From the NCBI RefSeq assembly GCF_023072595.1, contig NZ_JALLGK010000001.1:992001-1056000 (forward strand): a stretch of DNA of 64,000 nucleotides. The letters are read 5' to 3'. The notes under the pieces were generated by a model. It searched no databases. It saw nothing but the letters and a program-made list of their open reading frames with translations, and was not told the origin of the DNA. The translations under genes were made by a program, and so were the position numbers. Positions 1-11,868 of the stretch are shown one piece after another. The DNA is from Streptomyces sp. XM4193. GTDB lineage: Bacteria > Actinomycetota > Actinomycetes > Streptomycetales > Streptomycetaceae. Within the stretch, counting starts at the first letter, position 1. Each line of letters begins with the position of its first letter.

Positions 1-490
1 GGCGCCGCGCGGCTCGTCGCTACCGGTCGGTGCTGTCCTGTGCGGCGCACAGCCCGAAGCGCGGCGAAGCCTCGCGCCGGGGCGTGCTGCGCGCGCGCCA
101 CGCCGATTGCTCGGCTCCTGTGGAGCGCCGCGCGCGCCGCTTTCACCCGCCGTCCCCCGCCGGGGACGGGCTGTGACGGGTGAGGTGGCGCAAGGCGCGC
201 CGGTGCGGCAGTGCCGACGACGGCCACCAAGCCTGTCAACCGGTGGCCGTGCGTCGTACCCGCCGCTCTGCGCGGCGAGTGCCGGGCCCGGGCTGACGAC
301 CGAGCGCTGTCACGGAAGGGCTGCTCAGTCGTGCCACCCGGCACGTTACGGCCCATACCCAAGCACCCCGCGGCCACAAACCTGGCCGTGCACACAATCC
401 TGTCCGAGCAGCCGCACGACACGCCGGGAACGGTCGCCGGCGGTGTGAGCGACAGGAGCCGAGCGCCCGAACGAGCCCCACGAGCGAGGA
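1..490. other. leading non-coding stretch upstream of ispD
   Basis: I see no convincing gene here. The open frames present have poor codon bias and no family-like sequence. In related Streptomyces a CarD-type regulator gene precedes ispD, but its end is not recognisable in these bases. The ispD promoter probably lies in the second half; no clear -35/-10 pair stands out. Confidence 0.5.
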
Positions 491-1249
491 ATGGCCGAAG
501 AACCCAGACCCCCTGCGCGCACCGCCGCCGTGATCCCGGCGGCCGGACTCGGCACCCGGCTCGGCCCGGGCACCCCCAAGGCGCTGCGTCCGCTGGGCGG
601 TACTCCGATCCTGGTGCACGCCGTCCGTGCGATGGCCCTGGCCCGGGCCGTCGATCTGGTCGTGGTGGTCGCACCGCACGACGGCGTGGCCGAGGTGCGC
701 CGTCTGCTGGACGCGCACCCGCTGCCCGCCTACGACGTCACCGAGGTGCTGGTCGTACCCGGTGGCGAGAACCGCCAGGAGTCGGTGGGGCGCGGGCTGG
801 CCGCCCTGCCCGCGGACGTGGACGTCGTTCTGGTGCACGACGCGGCCCGGCCGCTGGTGCCGCTGGACACGGTCGCCGCGGTCATCGCCGCGGTCCGGGA
901 GGGCGCTGCCGCCGTCGTGCCGGGGTTGCCGCTCGCGGACACGGTCAAGGAAGTGGAGCCGTCCGCCGGATCGGGTGCGCCGGAGACCGTCACCGGGACA
1001 CCGGAGCGCGGGCGGCTGCGCGCGGTCCAGACCCCGCAGGGCTTCGACCGGGCGGTGCTGGACGAGGCGCACCGCCGCATCGCAGTCGAAGGAGAGGGCG
1101 CCACGGACGACGCCGGGATGGTCGAACGGCTCGGGCGCCCGGTGCTGATCGTGCCGGGCCACGAGGAAGCCTTCAAGATCACCCGACCTCTCGACCTCGT
1201 ACTCGCCGAGGCCGTGCTCGCCCGCAGGAGGGCCACCGATGGCTTCTGA
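491..1249 (+). CDS. ispD: 2-C-methyl-D-erythritol 4-phosphate cytidylyltransferase
   Basis: Transfers CMP from CTP to methylerythritol 4-phosphate, the third step of the non-mevalonate isoprenoid pathway, in the cytoplasm. The 252-residue protein has the nucleotidyltransferase signature near its N-terminus ([16 protein letters not shown], about residues 16-31), with the Arg and Lys that bind the CTP phosphates. The HDAARPL motif that binds cytidine and metal is near residue 116. Length is normal for the family. The stop overlaps the start of ispF by 11 bases, so the two are translationally coupled, as is common in actinomycetes. ATG follows AGGA (about 8 bases upstream). Confidence 0.96.
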   Translation: MAEEPRPPARTAAVIPAAGLGTRLGPGTPKALRPLGGTPILVHAVRAMALARAVDLVVVVAPHDGVAEVRRLLDAHPLPAYDVTEVLVVPGGENRQESVGRGLAALPADVDVVLVHDAARPLVPLDTVAAVIAAVREGAAAVVPGLPLADTVKEVEPSAGSGAPETVTGTPERGRLRAVQTPQGFDRAVLDEAHRRIAVEGEGATDDAGMVERLGRPVLIVPGHEEAFKITRPLDLVLAEAVLARRRATDGF

Positions 1250-1784
1250 TCCCCAGGCCCCCGACACGGTCCCCGCCGCTTCCGTGCGGTCGGGGCTGCC
1301 GCTGGTGGGCATCGGTACGGATGTGCACGCCTTCGCCACCGGGCGCGAACTGTGGTGTGCGGGCCTGCGCTGGGAGGCGCACACCCCGGAGGGCGAGCCG
1401 ATCGGTCTCGCCGGTCACTCCGACGGCGACGTCGCCGCGCACGCCGCCTGCGACGCGCTCTTCTCCGCCGCCTCGCTCGGCGATCTCGGCCTGCACTTCG
1501 GCACCTCGCGACCCGAGTGGGCGGGTGCCTCCGGCGTCGCGCTGCTCACCGAGGCGGCGCGGATCGTACGGGCCGCCGGCTTCGAGATCGGCAACGTGGC
1601 GATCCAGGTGATCGGGGTGCGGCCGAAGATCGGCACCCGCCGCGAGGAGGCGCAGCAGGCGCTCTCCGCGGCGGTCGGTGCGCCCGTCTCGGTCTCCGGC
1701 ACGACGACGGACGGGCTCGGGCTGACCGGTCGCGCCGAGGGGTTGGCCGCGACCGCCACCGCGCTGATCGTCCGCTCCCGGTAA
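1239..1784 (+). CDS. ispF: 2-C-methyl-D-erythritol 2,4-cyclodiphosphate synthase
   Basis: Cyclises CDP-methylerythritol 2-phosphate to the 2,4-cyclodiphosphate with loss of CMP, two steps after IspD. The 181-residue protein has the GIGTDVHAF motif at about 27-35 with the DxH metal ligands, the [11 protein letters not shown] block near 60 and the closing [11 protein letters not shown] block. The family is usually near 160 residues, and the extra length is a poorly conserved N-terminal tail of about 25. The ATG is chosen because it overlaps ispD in the coupled arrangement and is preceded by GGAGG inside ispD. Confidence 0.95.
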   Translation: MASDPQAPDTVPAASVRSGLPLVGIGTDVHAFATGRELWCAGLRWEAHTPEGEPIGLAGHSDGDVAAHAACDALFSAASLGDLGLHFGTSRPEWAGASGVALLTEAARIVRAAGFEIGNVAIQVIGVRPKIGTRREEAQQALSAAVGAPVSVSGTTTDGLGLTGRAEGLAATATALIVRSR

Positions 1785-2076
1785 CGAGCCCCGGTAACGA
1801 GCGCGCCCGCCCCGGCCCGTCGGTGGACGAGGCGCGCGGGGCCGTCCGCCGACGGCAGCACAGCCGCGCCGGTCCGGGTCCCACCGTCGGCCCGGGCGCG
1901 AGCCGCGTACGGCACCGCACCGTTCCGGCACGCGTCGGACGGGTGGTGCGGGTTCGGCGGCGGGCCGGGCGAAGAGCCCCGATGCCGCCGCCCGCTGAAC
2001 TACCGTCGTACGGGGCGTCCGTGCCCGTGGCACCCGCCCGTACAGCGAGTACCGATCTCACGAACAGGGGCTCATC

Positions 2077-2490
2077 GTGTCCGTCGTTTTCACCGACAAG
2101 CTCAAGCAACTGCTCGACAGCAAGGTCTTCGTCAACGTGGCGACCATCCAGCCCGACGGAAGCCCCCAGGTCTCCCCGGTGTGGGTGAAGCGCGACGGGG
2201 ACGAGCTGCTGATCTCCACCGTCCTCGGTCGCCGCAAGACCCGGAACCTGGAGCGCGACCCCCGGATCACCGTGGTGGTGCAGCCGGCCGACGAGCCGTA
2301 CTCCTACGCGGAGGTGCGCGGTTCGGTGACGATGACGACCGAGGGCGGCCAGGAGCTGATCGACGAGCTGGCGCAGAAGTACGTCGGCAAGAGCTACGTC
2401 GAGTTCAACCCGTCGGCGGCCGACGAGCCGGAGCGGGTCGTCGTGCGCGTCACCCCGCGCAAGATCGTCGGGCAGGGCGGGCTGGCCTGA
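2077..2490 (+). CDS. PPOX-class F420-dependent (pyridoxamine oxidase-fold) protein
   Basis: A 137-residue split-barrel flavin/deazaflavin protein of the actinobacterial PPOX family. The segment with NVATIQPDGSPQVSPVW at about residues 16-32 is the typical first strand pair, followed by the RRKTRNLERDPR helix that binds cofactor phosphate, and a C-terminal strand ending RKIVGQ. Such proteins reduce or bind F420 or FMN; the substrate cannot be predicted. It stands alone between ispF and cysS, starts with GTG after AGGGG, and has normal high-GC codon use. The 292-base gap before it shows no other gene. Confidence 0.85.
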   Translation: MSVVFTDKLKQLLDSKVFVNVATIQPDGSPQVSPVWVKRDGDELLISTVLGRRKTRNLERDPRITVVVQPADEPYSYAEVRGSVTMTTEGGQELIDELAQKYVGKSYVEFNPSAADEPERVVVRVTPRKIVGQGGLA

Positions 2491-2638
2491 GCTGCGGCGC
2501 GCCTCCCGGGACCGGCACGGCCGCGACCTCCGCGGCCGGCCGTCTCCGGCTCCGGCGCGAGCCGGGGAGCCGGCACTTGCTCGGATCCGCACCGTTCGGG
2601 CGGCTGGAGTCAGTGCCGGTTTCCACTACCCTTGTCGG

Positions 2639-4039
<1,401 letters not shown>

Positions 4040-4174
4040 GCGCCCCTTCCGCGTGGAAGCGCGGGCCCGTACGAGCCGTACGGGCCCCTGCGCTCCCGCC
4101 CGGACCGCCTGCGCGTCGCGGTGCGCGCCGGCCCTGAGACAATTTCTGACGTACCCGAAAGATGAGGACCTCCC

Positions 4175-5128
4175 ATGGCGGGCAACAGCCAACGGCGCAA
4201 CCGCCGTACAGCCAACAAGAAGGGCGCCCAGGTCGGCAGCGGCGGCCAGCGCAGGCGCGGCCTGGAGGGCAAGGGCCCGACGCCGCCGGCCGAGATGCGC
4301 AAGGGGCACGCCAAGCAGCGTGCCGCGCAGGCCCGCGCCCGCAAGGCCACCGGCCGTCCGGCTCCGCGCCGGGGCGGCGCCAAGGGCACGGCCGAGCTGG
4401 TCGTCGGCCGCAACTCGGTCTACGAGGCGCTGCGGGACGGCGTTCCGGCCAACACCCTCTACGTGCAGCAGTTCATCGACAGCGACGACCGGGTGCGGGA
4501 CTCGCTGCGGCTGGCCGCCGACCTCGGTGACATCCACCTGATGGAGGCGCCGCGCGCCGAGCTGGACCGGATGACCGACGGGCTGAACCACCAGGGCATG
4601 GTCCTGCAGATCCCGCCCTACGAGTACGCGCACCCCGACGACCTGGTCGTCGCCGCGCACGACGAGGGCCAGGACCCGCTGATCGTCGCGCTCGACGGCG
4701 TCACCGACCCGCGGAACCTGGGCGCCGTGGTGCGTTCGGTCTCGGCGTTCGGCGGGCACGGAGTGGTGATCCCCGAGCGGCGCGCCGCCGGTATGACGGC
4801 CGGTGCCTGGAAGACCTCCGCCGGTGCCGCGGCCCGTACGCCGGTCGCCCGGGCGAGCAATCTGACCAGGGCGCTGGAGGCGTACCAGAAGGCCGGTTGC
4901 TTCGTCGTCGGCCTCGCCGCCGACGGCGACGCCGAGCTGCACGAGGTCGAGGCGCTGGACGGCCCGGTCGTCATCGTCGTCGGCAGCGAGGGCAAGGGCC
5001 TGTCCCGACTCGTCGGCGAGACCTGCGACCTGCGGGTGCGGATCCCGATGCCGGGCGGCGACGAATCGCTCAACGCCGGTGTGGCGGCGGGCGTCGTGCT
5101 CTACGAGGCTTCCCGCCGCCGCGCCTGA
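4175..5128 (+). CDS. rlmB: 23S rRNA (guanosine-2'-O-)-methyltransferase RlmB/TrmH family
   Basis: A SpoU/TrmH-type knotted methyltransferase, likely acting on G2251 of 23S rRNA. Of 317 residues the first 70 are basic, low-complexity and probably disordered RNA-binding tail. The SpoU substrate-binding domain begins at [13 protein letters not shown] (about residue 72). The three SPOUT motifs follow: [29 protein letters not shown] and [23 protein letters not shown]. The length including the basic tail is typical for Streptomyces. ATG follows GAGGACCT. Position after cysS is conserved in the genus. Confidence 0.93.
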   Translation: MAGNSQRRNRRTANKKGAQVGSGGQRRRGLEGKGPTPPAEMRKGHAKQRAAQARARKATGRPAPRRGGAKGTAELVVGRNSVYEALRDGVPANTLYVQQFIDSDDRVRDSLRLAADLGDIHLMEAPRAELDRMTDGLNHQGMVLQIPPYEYAHPDDLVVAAHDEGQDPLIVALDGVTDPRNLGAVVRSVSAFGGHGVVIPERRAAGMTAGAWKTSAGAAARTPVARASNLTRALEAYQKAGCFVVGLAADGDAELHEVEALDGPVVIVVGSEGKGLSRLVGETCDLRVRIPMPGGDESLNAGVAAGVVLYEASRRRA

Positions 5129-5256
5129 ACCGGCGGTCGGGGCCCCGGAGTTCGGCGCGAGCCGGGCGCGGTGGCCCGCACTTGACCGAGCCTTGACGGG
5201 TCGCGGACAGATCCGGCCCGTCAAGGCAGTGTCCTAAGCGTCCGTCACTCGGTTAG

Positions 5257-7161
5257 ATGAGTGTGGACACCAGAACACCCCGCACGCCCACCGGGGAGAG
5301 CCCGCCCGGTTCGTACGACAGCCAGTCGGTGCTGAGCGCGGTCAAGGTGCCGTCAGACCCGGCCCAGGTGATCGTCAACAACGTGAGCTTCCGGGTGCGG
5401 CTGGGCGCGCCCCCCAGCCAGAGCCGCCACGTCGCCGCAGCCACCGTGCCGTCGAAGGCCGGTGTCGCGCCCGGGCACACCCCGCACGCTTCGGGCCGCA
5501 GACTCGTCTCCGCGGCAGGCACCCCCGTACCGCTGCTGAACCCCGCGAGCCACTCGCTCGGCGTTGCCGCCGGCGGGCTGCTCGGCGGGGTCCCGCGCGT
5601 ACCCGGAGGGTCGGCGCCGAGCGCCGCCGGAGACCGGCCCGCCGCTCGACGCCGTCCGCCGGTCGTCTGGAGCGGCCGTACGATGCCGGGCGACGCCGAG
5701 GCCGGCCAACTCCTGCGCGCGGTCCGGCAGTCGACCGCGCCGCCCGTACCGCCGGTGCTGGACGAGGAGCCGCTCGCGGCCACCACCCAGACGCTGCCGC
5801 GGCCCCAGCCGGACTGGGAGGACCCGCCCACGGTGGTCCGTCCGCGGCTGCCGGAGTCGGCGGCCCCGCTGCTGGGCAGCGCGCCGCCCGCCCGCGGCGC
5901 GTACGACGTCGATCCCGACCCGTCCCAGCCCTACCCCGCCTACGACCCGTACGGCAGCGCACCGTACGACCCCGACGACCCGTACGGCCCGGACGCCCCC
6001 TACGGCGACCGGCCGACCGGCGACGGCTTCGAGGACGCCGACGGGGAGGACGACCGCCGCCGGGCCGCGCCGCTGCCCGCCGAGAGCGGTGAATCCGGCC
6101 GCAGGGAAGGCCGTTCGACGCGCGAGGCGACCCGCCACGCGTACTACCCGGACCGCCGGATGAACCTCGGCATCGTCCTGCTGCCGCTGCGCTTCTTCCT
6201 CGGCTTCATCTCGCTCTACGCAGGCATGGGCAAGCTCACCGACCCCGTCTACTTCGACGGCGGCGAGCGCGGCTCCATGGTGACCTGGCTGCGCGGCCTC
6301 GAACCGTGGTCCATCGCCTCGCCGTTGCACGACTTCGCCGTCTCCCACCCCGTGGGCGCCGGTTTGACGGTGGCCTTCCTGCAGGTCGTCGTCGGCGTGC
6401 TGACGATCTTCGGCCTGTGGCAGCGAGCGGTGGCCGGTGTCGGCGCGCTGCTGTCGGTGGTGCTGCTGATGACCATCAGCTGGAACACCGTGGCGGCCTA
6501 CGACGCCCCGGACATCATCTACCTCGCCGCCTGGTCGCCGCTGATCATCGCCGGCGCCCCCGTCTACTCGCTCGACGCCCGCCTCGCCGGAGAGGCCTGG
6601 CGCACGCTCGGGCCGCGATCCCGGCTGGTCGATCTGCGTCGGCGGGTGTTGCGGCGCGGCACTCTGCTGGTGACGCTGCTGGTGGGTCTGGCACTGCTGA
6701 TCGGCTCGATCCTCGGCAGCGCCGTACGGTCCTCCCAGGTCGCGACCGTGCCGGAGCCCGGCGAGGCGCCGCGCAACAACCTGCCCGGTTCGCCCGCGCC
6801 GAAGGAGCCGCGTTCCGCGACGCCTTCGGCCACCGAGGGGCCCGGCTCGGAGCCGACCGCCGGCCAGTCCGCCGGCCCCGACCAGCGGGAGTCCGCCCCG
6901 CCGAGCCAGGAGCCCGGAGCCGACAGCGGAGCCGGCAGCGGGCCCAGCCAGGACCAGACGGTCCAGGCCCCGCCGCCCGAGCAGGAGCAGAACCAGCCCG
7001 CACCCCCGCAACAGCCGGAGGCGCCCGCGCCCACCACGGGCGGCGGCGAAGCCCCCGGCGACGGCGGTGCCGGTGGCGGCGACGGCGGTGGCGAGGCGCA
7101 GCGCGAGAGCGACGACGGCGGCTCCGGCCGCGGCGCCCTCGGCGGCCTCCTCGGCCGCTGA
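5257..7161 (+). CDS. DoxX-type membrane protein with long disordered tails
   Basis: A 634-residue membrane protein. Residues 1-300 are Pro/Gly/Arg-rich and probably disordered, with a tyrosine/aspartate-rich DPYG segment around 225-260. The membrane core at about 300-410 starts with GIVLLPLRFFLGFISLYAGMGKLTDPVYF, typical of DoxX/SURF4-like proteins, and has four hydrophobic helices. One further helix is near 470-490. The last 130 residues are again Pro/Gly/Glu-rich and presumably disordered. DoxX proteins take part in quinone-linked redox or thiol stress in some bacteria, but the role here is unknown. It sits in its usual place after rlmB. Confidence 0.8.
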   Translation: MSVDTRTPRTPTGESPPGSYDSQSVLSAVKVPSDPAQVIVNNVSFRVRLGAPPSQSRHVAAATVPSKAGVAPGHTPHASGRRLVSAAGTPVPLLNPASHSLGVAAGGLLGGVPRVPGGSAPSAAGDRPAARRRPPVVWSGRTMPGDAEAGQLLRAVRQSTAPPVPPVLDEEPLAATTQTLPRPQPDWEDPPTVVRPRLPESAAPLLGSAPPARGAYDVDPDPSQPYPAYDPYGSAPYDPDDPYGPDAPYGDRPTGDGFEDADGEDDRRRAAPLPAESGESGRREGRSTREATRHAYYPDRRMNLGIVLLPLRFFLGFISLYAGMGKLTDPVYFDGGERGSMVTWLRGLEPWSIASPLHDFAVSHPVGAGLTVAFLQVVVGVLTIFGLWQRAVAGVGALLSVVLLMTISWNTVAAYDAPDIIYLAAWSPLIIAGAPVYSLDARLAGEAWRTLGPRSRLVDLRRRVLRRGTLLVTLLVGLALLIGSILGSAVRSSQVATVPEPGEAPRNNLPGSPAPKEPRSATPSATEGPGSEPTAGQSAGPDQRESAPPSQEPGADSGAGSGPSQDQTVQAPPPEQEQNQPAPPQQPEAPAPTTGGGEAPGDGGAGGGDGGGEAQRESDDGGSGRGALGGLLGR

Positions 7162-7766
7162 CGACTCGCCGCCGGACGACAGCCGCTGCCGACCCGCCGC
7201 GGACAACACCCGCCGCTGCCGACCCGCCGCCTCACCGCGCGGGTCGGCAGCGGCGGCTGCGCGTACGGGCGGGAGCGGCGTCGGTGGGCCGGTCCCGTGT
7301 GTGTACGGGTCGGCCGGTGGGCCGGGATCGTGCTCACGGGCGCGGTGGGTGGAGCGCGCCCGTGTGTGTACGGGTCGGTCGGTGGGACGCGCCTGTGCCT
7401 ACAGGGCCCGTTGGTGGGACGTGCCTGTGTCCGTGTACGGGGGTCGGCCGCTGGGCCGGGATTGCGTGCGTACGGGCGACGGGTGGGCGGTGAGTCGAAC
7501 GTCGGTGTGCCGTAGGGGAGTTGGGACGCCGTGCCGGGCGCTCCGTGTCGCGGCACGTGCCCGGTGGAGCCCATCGGGCACGTGCGTGCTGCGGCCCCGC
7601 GCCCGGTGGGCGCAGTGCGCGCGGCTGCCGTACTGGCCCTGGTCGGCGACCCGTTGGCCCATCGGTCGGGCGTCGGGTCGAGCCGTCGGCCGGCCTTTCG
7701 GTGGGGCCGCCGGTCAGCTGCGGTCAGCCGTCGGCCGGCCGTCCGGTCAGCCGGTGGGACCGTCGG
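7162..7766. repeat. non-coding gap with degenerate GTGTACGGGTCGG repeats
   Basis: This 605-base convergent gap separates the DoxX gene from the leftward nucleotidyltransferase gene. A unit close to GTGTGTACGGGTCGGTCGGTGGG occurs at about 7297-7321, 7361-7385 and, more diverged, 7429-7455, with related GTACGGG pieces between. Further right, about 7640-7800, short GTCGGTCAGCC-like units recur and run into the 3' end of the next gene. No convincing gene is present. The GCCGCTGCCGACCCGCCGC pieces near 7185-7255 can pair with each other and could serve as the terminator of the DoxX gene. Confidence 0.6.
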
Positions 7767-8531
7767 TCAGCCTGTGGGTGGCCCGGTGGGTCCGTCGGTC
7801 GGGCGGTCGCGGGAGAGGGTGAGTTCGCGGGCGGCCTCGGTGAGGTCCTTGGCGGTGTCGATGGCCCGCCAGTACGCGCCGTGCGGCAGCGGCCATCCGG
7901 CGAGCCGGTTCTGGCGGGCGAGGCCGGGGAAGGTCGTGCGCTCGTGGTCGCCGCGTTCCGGCAGCAGCCCGGCGAACTCGGCGGCGCAGACGTACACGCC
8001 CGCGTTCACCTCGAAGTTGACCGTCGGGGACTCGATGAAGTCGACGACGTGGCCGAAGTCGTCGGTGCGGACCGCGCCCCAGGGCAGTTGCGGCCGGGCG
8101 AGCGCGAGGGTGGCCAGAGCGTCGCGTTCGGCGTGGAAGGCGGCCATCTCGCGCAGCGGGAAGCGGGTCCAGATGTCGCCGTTGGTGGCGTACCAGGGCT
8201 CGTCGGGGCGGGGGAGCGCGGCGGCGGCGTACTTGAGGCCGCCGCCGCGCCCCAGCGGCTCCGTCTCGACCACCGTGCGGGTGCTCAGCGGCAGTTCGGT
8301 CTCGGCGAGCCAGCGTTCCAGCACGGAGGCGAGGTGCCCGCAGGAGATGACCGCGTCGGTGACGCCCTCCTGGGCGAGCCAGGCCAGTTGGTGGCCGATG
8401 ATCGGGGTCCCGGTGCCGGGAATCTCGACCATCGGCTTGGGCCGGTCGTCGGTGTAGGGCCGCAGGCGGGAACCCTGGCCACCGGCCAGGATCACCGCCT
8501 GCGTGGGGAGTTCGTGCACGTGCGGGCTCAT
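7767..8531 (-). CDS. sugar-nucleotide nucleotidyltransferase family protein
   Basis: A 254-residue GT-A fold NDP-sugar pyrophosphorylase-like protein that would transfer a nucleotide to a sugar 1-phosphate. The signature AVILAGGQGSRLRPYTDDRPKPMVEI at about residues 12-37 holds the Arg and Lys that bind NTP; the metal-binding aspartate is in the ATNGDIW block near 118. It is shorter than RmlA or GalU, so it resembles the mannose-1-phosphate guanylyltransferase-like orphan enzymes. The final 12-residue Pro/Gly/Thr tail is encoded by repeat DNA. ATG start; the gene upstream, a small secreted protein, is 27 bases away and probably co-transcribed. Confidence 0.82.
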   Translation of the reverse strand: MSPHVHELPTQAVILAGGQGSRLRPYTDDRPKPMVEIPGTGTPIIGHQLAWLAQEGVTDAVISCGHLASVLERWLAETELPLSTRTVVETEPLGRGGGLKYAAAALPRPDEPWYATNGDIWTRFPLREMAAFHAERDALATLALARPQLPWGAVRTDDFGHVVDFIESPTVNFEVNAGVYVCAAEFAGLLPERGDHERTTFPGLARQNRLAGWPLPHGAYWRAIDTAKDLTEAARELTLSRDRPTDGPTGPPTG

Positions 8532-8558
8532 GCCCGCACGGTAGGCACGGGGGTGCGG

Positions 8559-8984
8559 TCAGCGGCTCTCGGCCACGCCGGAGGCGAAGGAGGTGTCGCA
8601 GACCGGGCGGGAGAACTCCTGCGCGCGCTCCACCGAGCCGTACTTGCGGACGGCTTCGCGCCCCAGCACCTCGGCGAGGTCCTGGCAGTGCGCGGCGAGC
8701 GACGGCTTGCGGTCGACCGCGCGCTGGAGACTGGTGAGCGCGACGCCCGGGTCCTGCGCGCGCAGTTCCTCGACGAGGCCGTCCTGGAGCTTGATGTAGG
8801 CCGGACTCCGTGAGGTCGTCGACTCGTTGAGGCCCTCGTCGGCGGACGAGGCGAGCACCTGCGACTCCGACGGGGCCATCGCCCACGGCACCTGGGCGAC
8901 TGCGAGCGTCCCGGACAGCACCAGGACAACCGGGAGGACGAGGGCGAGAGTTCTGCCGATACGGCGTACTGCTGCCTGATTCAC
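8559..8984 (-). CDS. small secreted protein of unknown function
   Basis: A 141-residue protein with a clear signal peptide: positively charged start (NQAAVRRIGR) then a hydrophobic run (TLALVLPVVLVLSGTLAVA) ending near residue 30. The mature part is helical and charged, with two cysteines (HCQDL and PVCDTS) about 40 residues apart that could form a disulfide. I do not recognise a family. It starts with GTG behind GAGGAACC, lies 27 bases upstream of the nucleotidyltransferase gene in the same direction, and is present at the equivalent place in other Streptomyces as far as I recall. Confidence 0.75.
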   Translation of the reverse strand: MNQAAVRRIGRTLALVLPVVLVLSGTLAVAQVPWAMAPSESQVLASSADEGLNESTTSRSPAYIKLQDGLVEELRAQDPGVALTSLQRAVDRKPSLAAHCQDLAEVLGREAVRKYGSVERAQEFSRPVCDTSFASGVAESR

Positions 8985-9158
8985 TGGTTGGTTCCTCGCG
9001 ACGGTGCCCCCGGGTGTGGGGGCAGGGGCGGACAGACCCCGTAAACGGAGCCATCAGCGATGGTAGCGAGGAGTTGCCGTCCAGCGACATTCAGTCACTC
9101 CGACGAGGTAATAATCGGCGTTTGGTGCGGATGCCGCGTTGACGCACAGGGATCGAAA

Positions 9159-9197
9159 AGGGGCCTTGTATCCGCTGTGCGCGGATACAAGGCCCCT
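9159..9197 (-). terminator. rho-independent terminator of msiK
   Basis: A perfect 17-base inverted repeat (9159-9175 with 9181-9197) and a five-base loop. Read on the minus strand the stem is followed by TTTT (forward AAAA at 9156-9159). It lies about 100 bases past the msiK stop and would end that transcript. Confidence 0.9.
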
Positions 9198-9293
9198 CTG
9201 CCTACCCGGAGTTGACGCGAATCAGTCCCGGTGGACGTTTCGGTGCGACGAGCTGCCCGGCCACGGGCGGCCCGACGGTGCCCGGCGGTCGGC

Positions 9294-10418
<1,125 letters not shown>

Positions 10419-10714
10419 GCTGTTGTACTCCTTCACCGGCAGGAACGTGCCGGACGATCCGAGTAAAGGCAGAGTCGTCCACGGACGTGGACGCCGCTTG
10501 ACGCTAACCCGCCCGCACCCGGCTTGTCAGCCCCCGGCGACCTGCCGGTTTCCACGATTTCCCGGCCCGTTCCCCGCCCGAATCCGCCACCGCCCCGTAC
10601 CGCCCGTCCCGGTGCGGCCGGGCCCGGAACGCCTTGGCCGGTGCGGCGGCGCGCGTTGTAGAGTGGTGCCGCACCGCGCGGGCGTACGCCTCGGGCACGA
10701 CCGCCGCGCCGCGC

Positions 10715-10788
10715 GCCTCCTTAGCTCAGCTGGCCAGAGCAACGCACTTGTAATGCGTAGGTCGCCGGTTCGACTCCGGCAGGGGGCT
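10715..10788 (+). tRNA. tRNA-Thr (anticodon TGT)
   Basis: All four arms fold: acceptor GCCTCCT pairs with AGGGGGC (one G-U), the D arm GCTC/GAGC, the anticodon stem ACGCA/TGCGT around CTTGTAA (anticodon TGT), and the T arm GCCGG TTCGACT CCGGC. CCA is not encoded. Its 3' end is repeated 1.07 kb downstream, as expected of an integration target. Confidence 0.97.
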
Positions 10789-10789
10789 C
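10774..10789 (+). repeat. attachment-like repeat, left copy (tRNA 3' end)
   Basis: CTCCGGCAGGGGGCTC covers the T-arm side and acceptor 3' end of tRNA-Thr and recurs exactly at 11844-11859. A further 14 bases (GGAACCCCGGGTCA at 10793 and 11865) also match after a short indel. Duplicated tRNA 3' ends are the normal result of tyrosine-recombinase integration, so this would be the attL side. Confidence 0.65.
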
Positions 10790-10796
10790 CGAGGAA

Positions 10797-10829
10797 CCCC
10801 GGGTCAGATCGTCTCTGACCTGGGGTTTT
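10797..10829 (+). terminator. terminator of tRNA-Thr
   Basis: CCCCGGGTCAGA (10797-10808) pairs with TCTGACCTGGGG (10814-10825) with a single G-U pair and a five-base loop, followed by TTTT. It is directly downstream of the tRNA. Confidence 0.92.
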
Positions 10830-10990
10830 CTGCTGCCCGGGGGCTCGGCGCGCGCGTCGTCGGCGTCGGCTGCGGGCCGTACGGCTGTCGGCGGTCTCAG
10901 TTGTGGTCTCAACGGGGCCCTGCGGGCGCGGCAGGAAGGCGTCTCCCATGCGGCGCGGCAGCAGATCGTGGCCGTCGTGATCAACAGTGA
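10830..10990 (-). pseudogene. possible 3' remnant of an integrase gene
   Basis: On the minus strand this stretch reads as an open piece with RRMGDAFLPRPQGPVE followed by TTTETADSRTA, faintly like the C-termini of actinobacterial tyrosine recombinases, whose genes normally end next to the attachment site. No catalytic residues remain in view. This rests on position and faint resemblance only; it may be meaningless. Confidence 0.25.
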
Positions 10991-11102
10991 CTGTCCTGGG
11001 CAGCAGGCGCGTGGCCGCGCTCTGGCCGGATCGCCCTCTTGTGTGTCCTTCGTCGTCATGTCACACAGTTCAGAGGCGGGAGCCGGACGAGGGGAGCACT
11101 GA

Positions 11103-11729
11103 ATGTCGGTGTTGGGTGCCAACTCGGTAGGGCCATCGGACTGGGCTGTCGAGCGGTTCGGACGACAAGCCAGTGCGCTTGTCTCTGCGATTCCGGCGCA
11201 GCTGGCCGAGGCGCACGGGAAGGCTCATGCTGCGCACCTCGCTGCCGGGCTGAAGAAGCGAAGTCCGTACGGTGTTGCACTTGCTGGTGTGGTGCGCGGG
11301 AATCTGGCGGCCATGGCGCGCGAGTTGGGAGAGGTCGTCCGTGATGTGCGGGGATACGAGTACGCGGTGATCAACGGTCACGCGCTCTTCCCCTTCCGCT
11401 ACGCGGCCAGCCCAAAGCCTCTTGACCGAGCGCGGCTGCCGGCCAATGCGTCACCGACTCGGCGCAGGCTGTTCCGGGCGCATGGGCCGCAACCGCCGGA
11501 AGGCCTCTTCGACCTCGATGAGGGCTTGGCGACGGAGGAGTACCTCGGGCTCCACGAAGCGTTCGAGGAGCTGGGAGCTTCCACCAGGTTGGTCTGCGTG
11601 TTCTTCACCGCGAACGCGGAAGACGGCATACACGTCATCCACTGGGGGAAAGCCCGCCTCGAACTCGACCGCACGTTCACGTGGCTCAACAGTGAACAGC
11701 TCGTAGTCGCTCCCACTCAGGTTGAGTGA
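11103..11729 (+). CDS. orphan protein of unknown function in the att-flanked segment
   Basis: A 208-residue soluble protein that I do not recognise. It begins after GGGGAG, six bases before ATG. The middle is rich in Ala, Arg and Leu and probably helical; the C-terminal half has acidic segments (DLDEGLATEEYLGLHEAFEEL) and ends with strands (VCVFFTANAEDGIHVIHWG). Codon use has more A and T in third positions than its neighbours, which suggests recent transfer. It is the only intact gene between the two copies of the tRNA-Thr 3' end, so it is a candidate cargo gene left by an integrated element. Confidence 0.7.
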   Translation: MSVLGANSVGPSDWAVERFGRQASALVSAIPAQLAEAHGKAHAAHLAAGLKKRSPYGVALAGVVRGNLAAMARELGEVVRDVRGYEYAVINGHALFPFRYAASPKPLDRARLPANASPTRRRLFRAHGPQPPEGLFDLDEGLATEEYLGLHEAFEELGASTRLVCVFFTANAEDGIHVIHWGKARLELDRTFTWLNSEQLVVAPTQVE

Positions 11730-11843
11730 TGGCTGCAGCGCCTTCGCCTCGTCAGAGTTCCCTGAGCGCTGACGGGGGCGTGGTTTTGTGGGCGCCGGGG
11801 ACCAGCGCCGGCAATGAACCCAGATGCCCACCGAGCGACCGGC

Positions 11844-11859
11844 CTCCGGCAGGGGGCTC
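11844..11859 (+). repeat. attachment-like repeat, right copy
   Basis: Exact 16-base copy of the tRNA-Thr 3' end, followed like the original by GGAACCCCGGGTCA. No other tRNA arm is present, so it is not a second tRNA gene. It would be the attR side of the scar. Confidence 0.65.
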
Positions 11860-11868
11860 AATGCGGAA

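Noticed and set aside
107..448. A small gene before ispD
   Set aside because: Poor third-base GC bias, no family-like sequence and no ribosome site.
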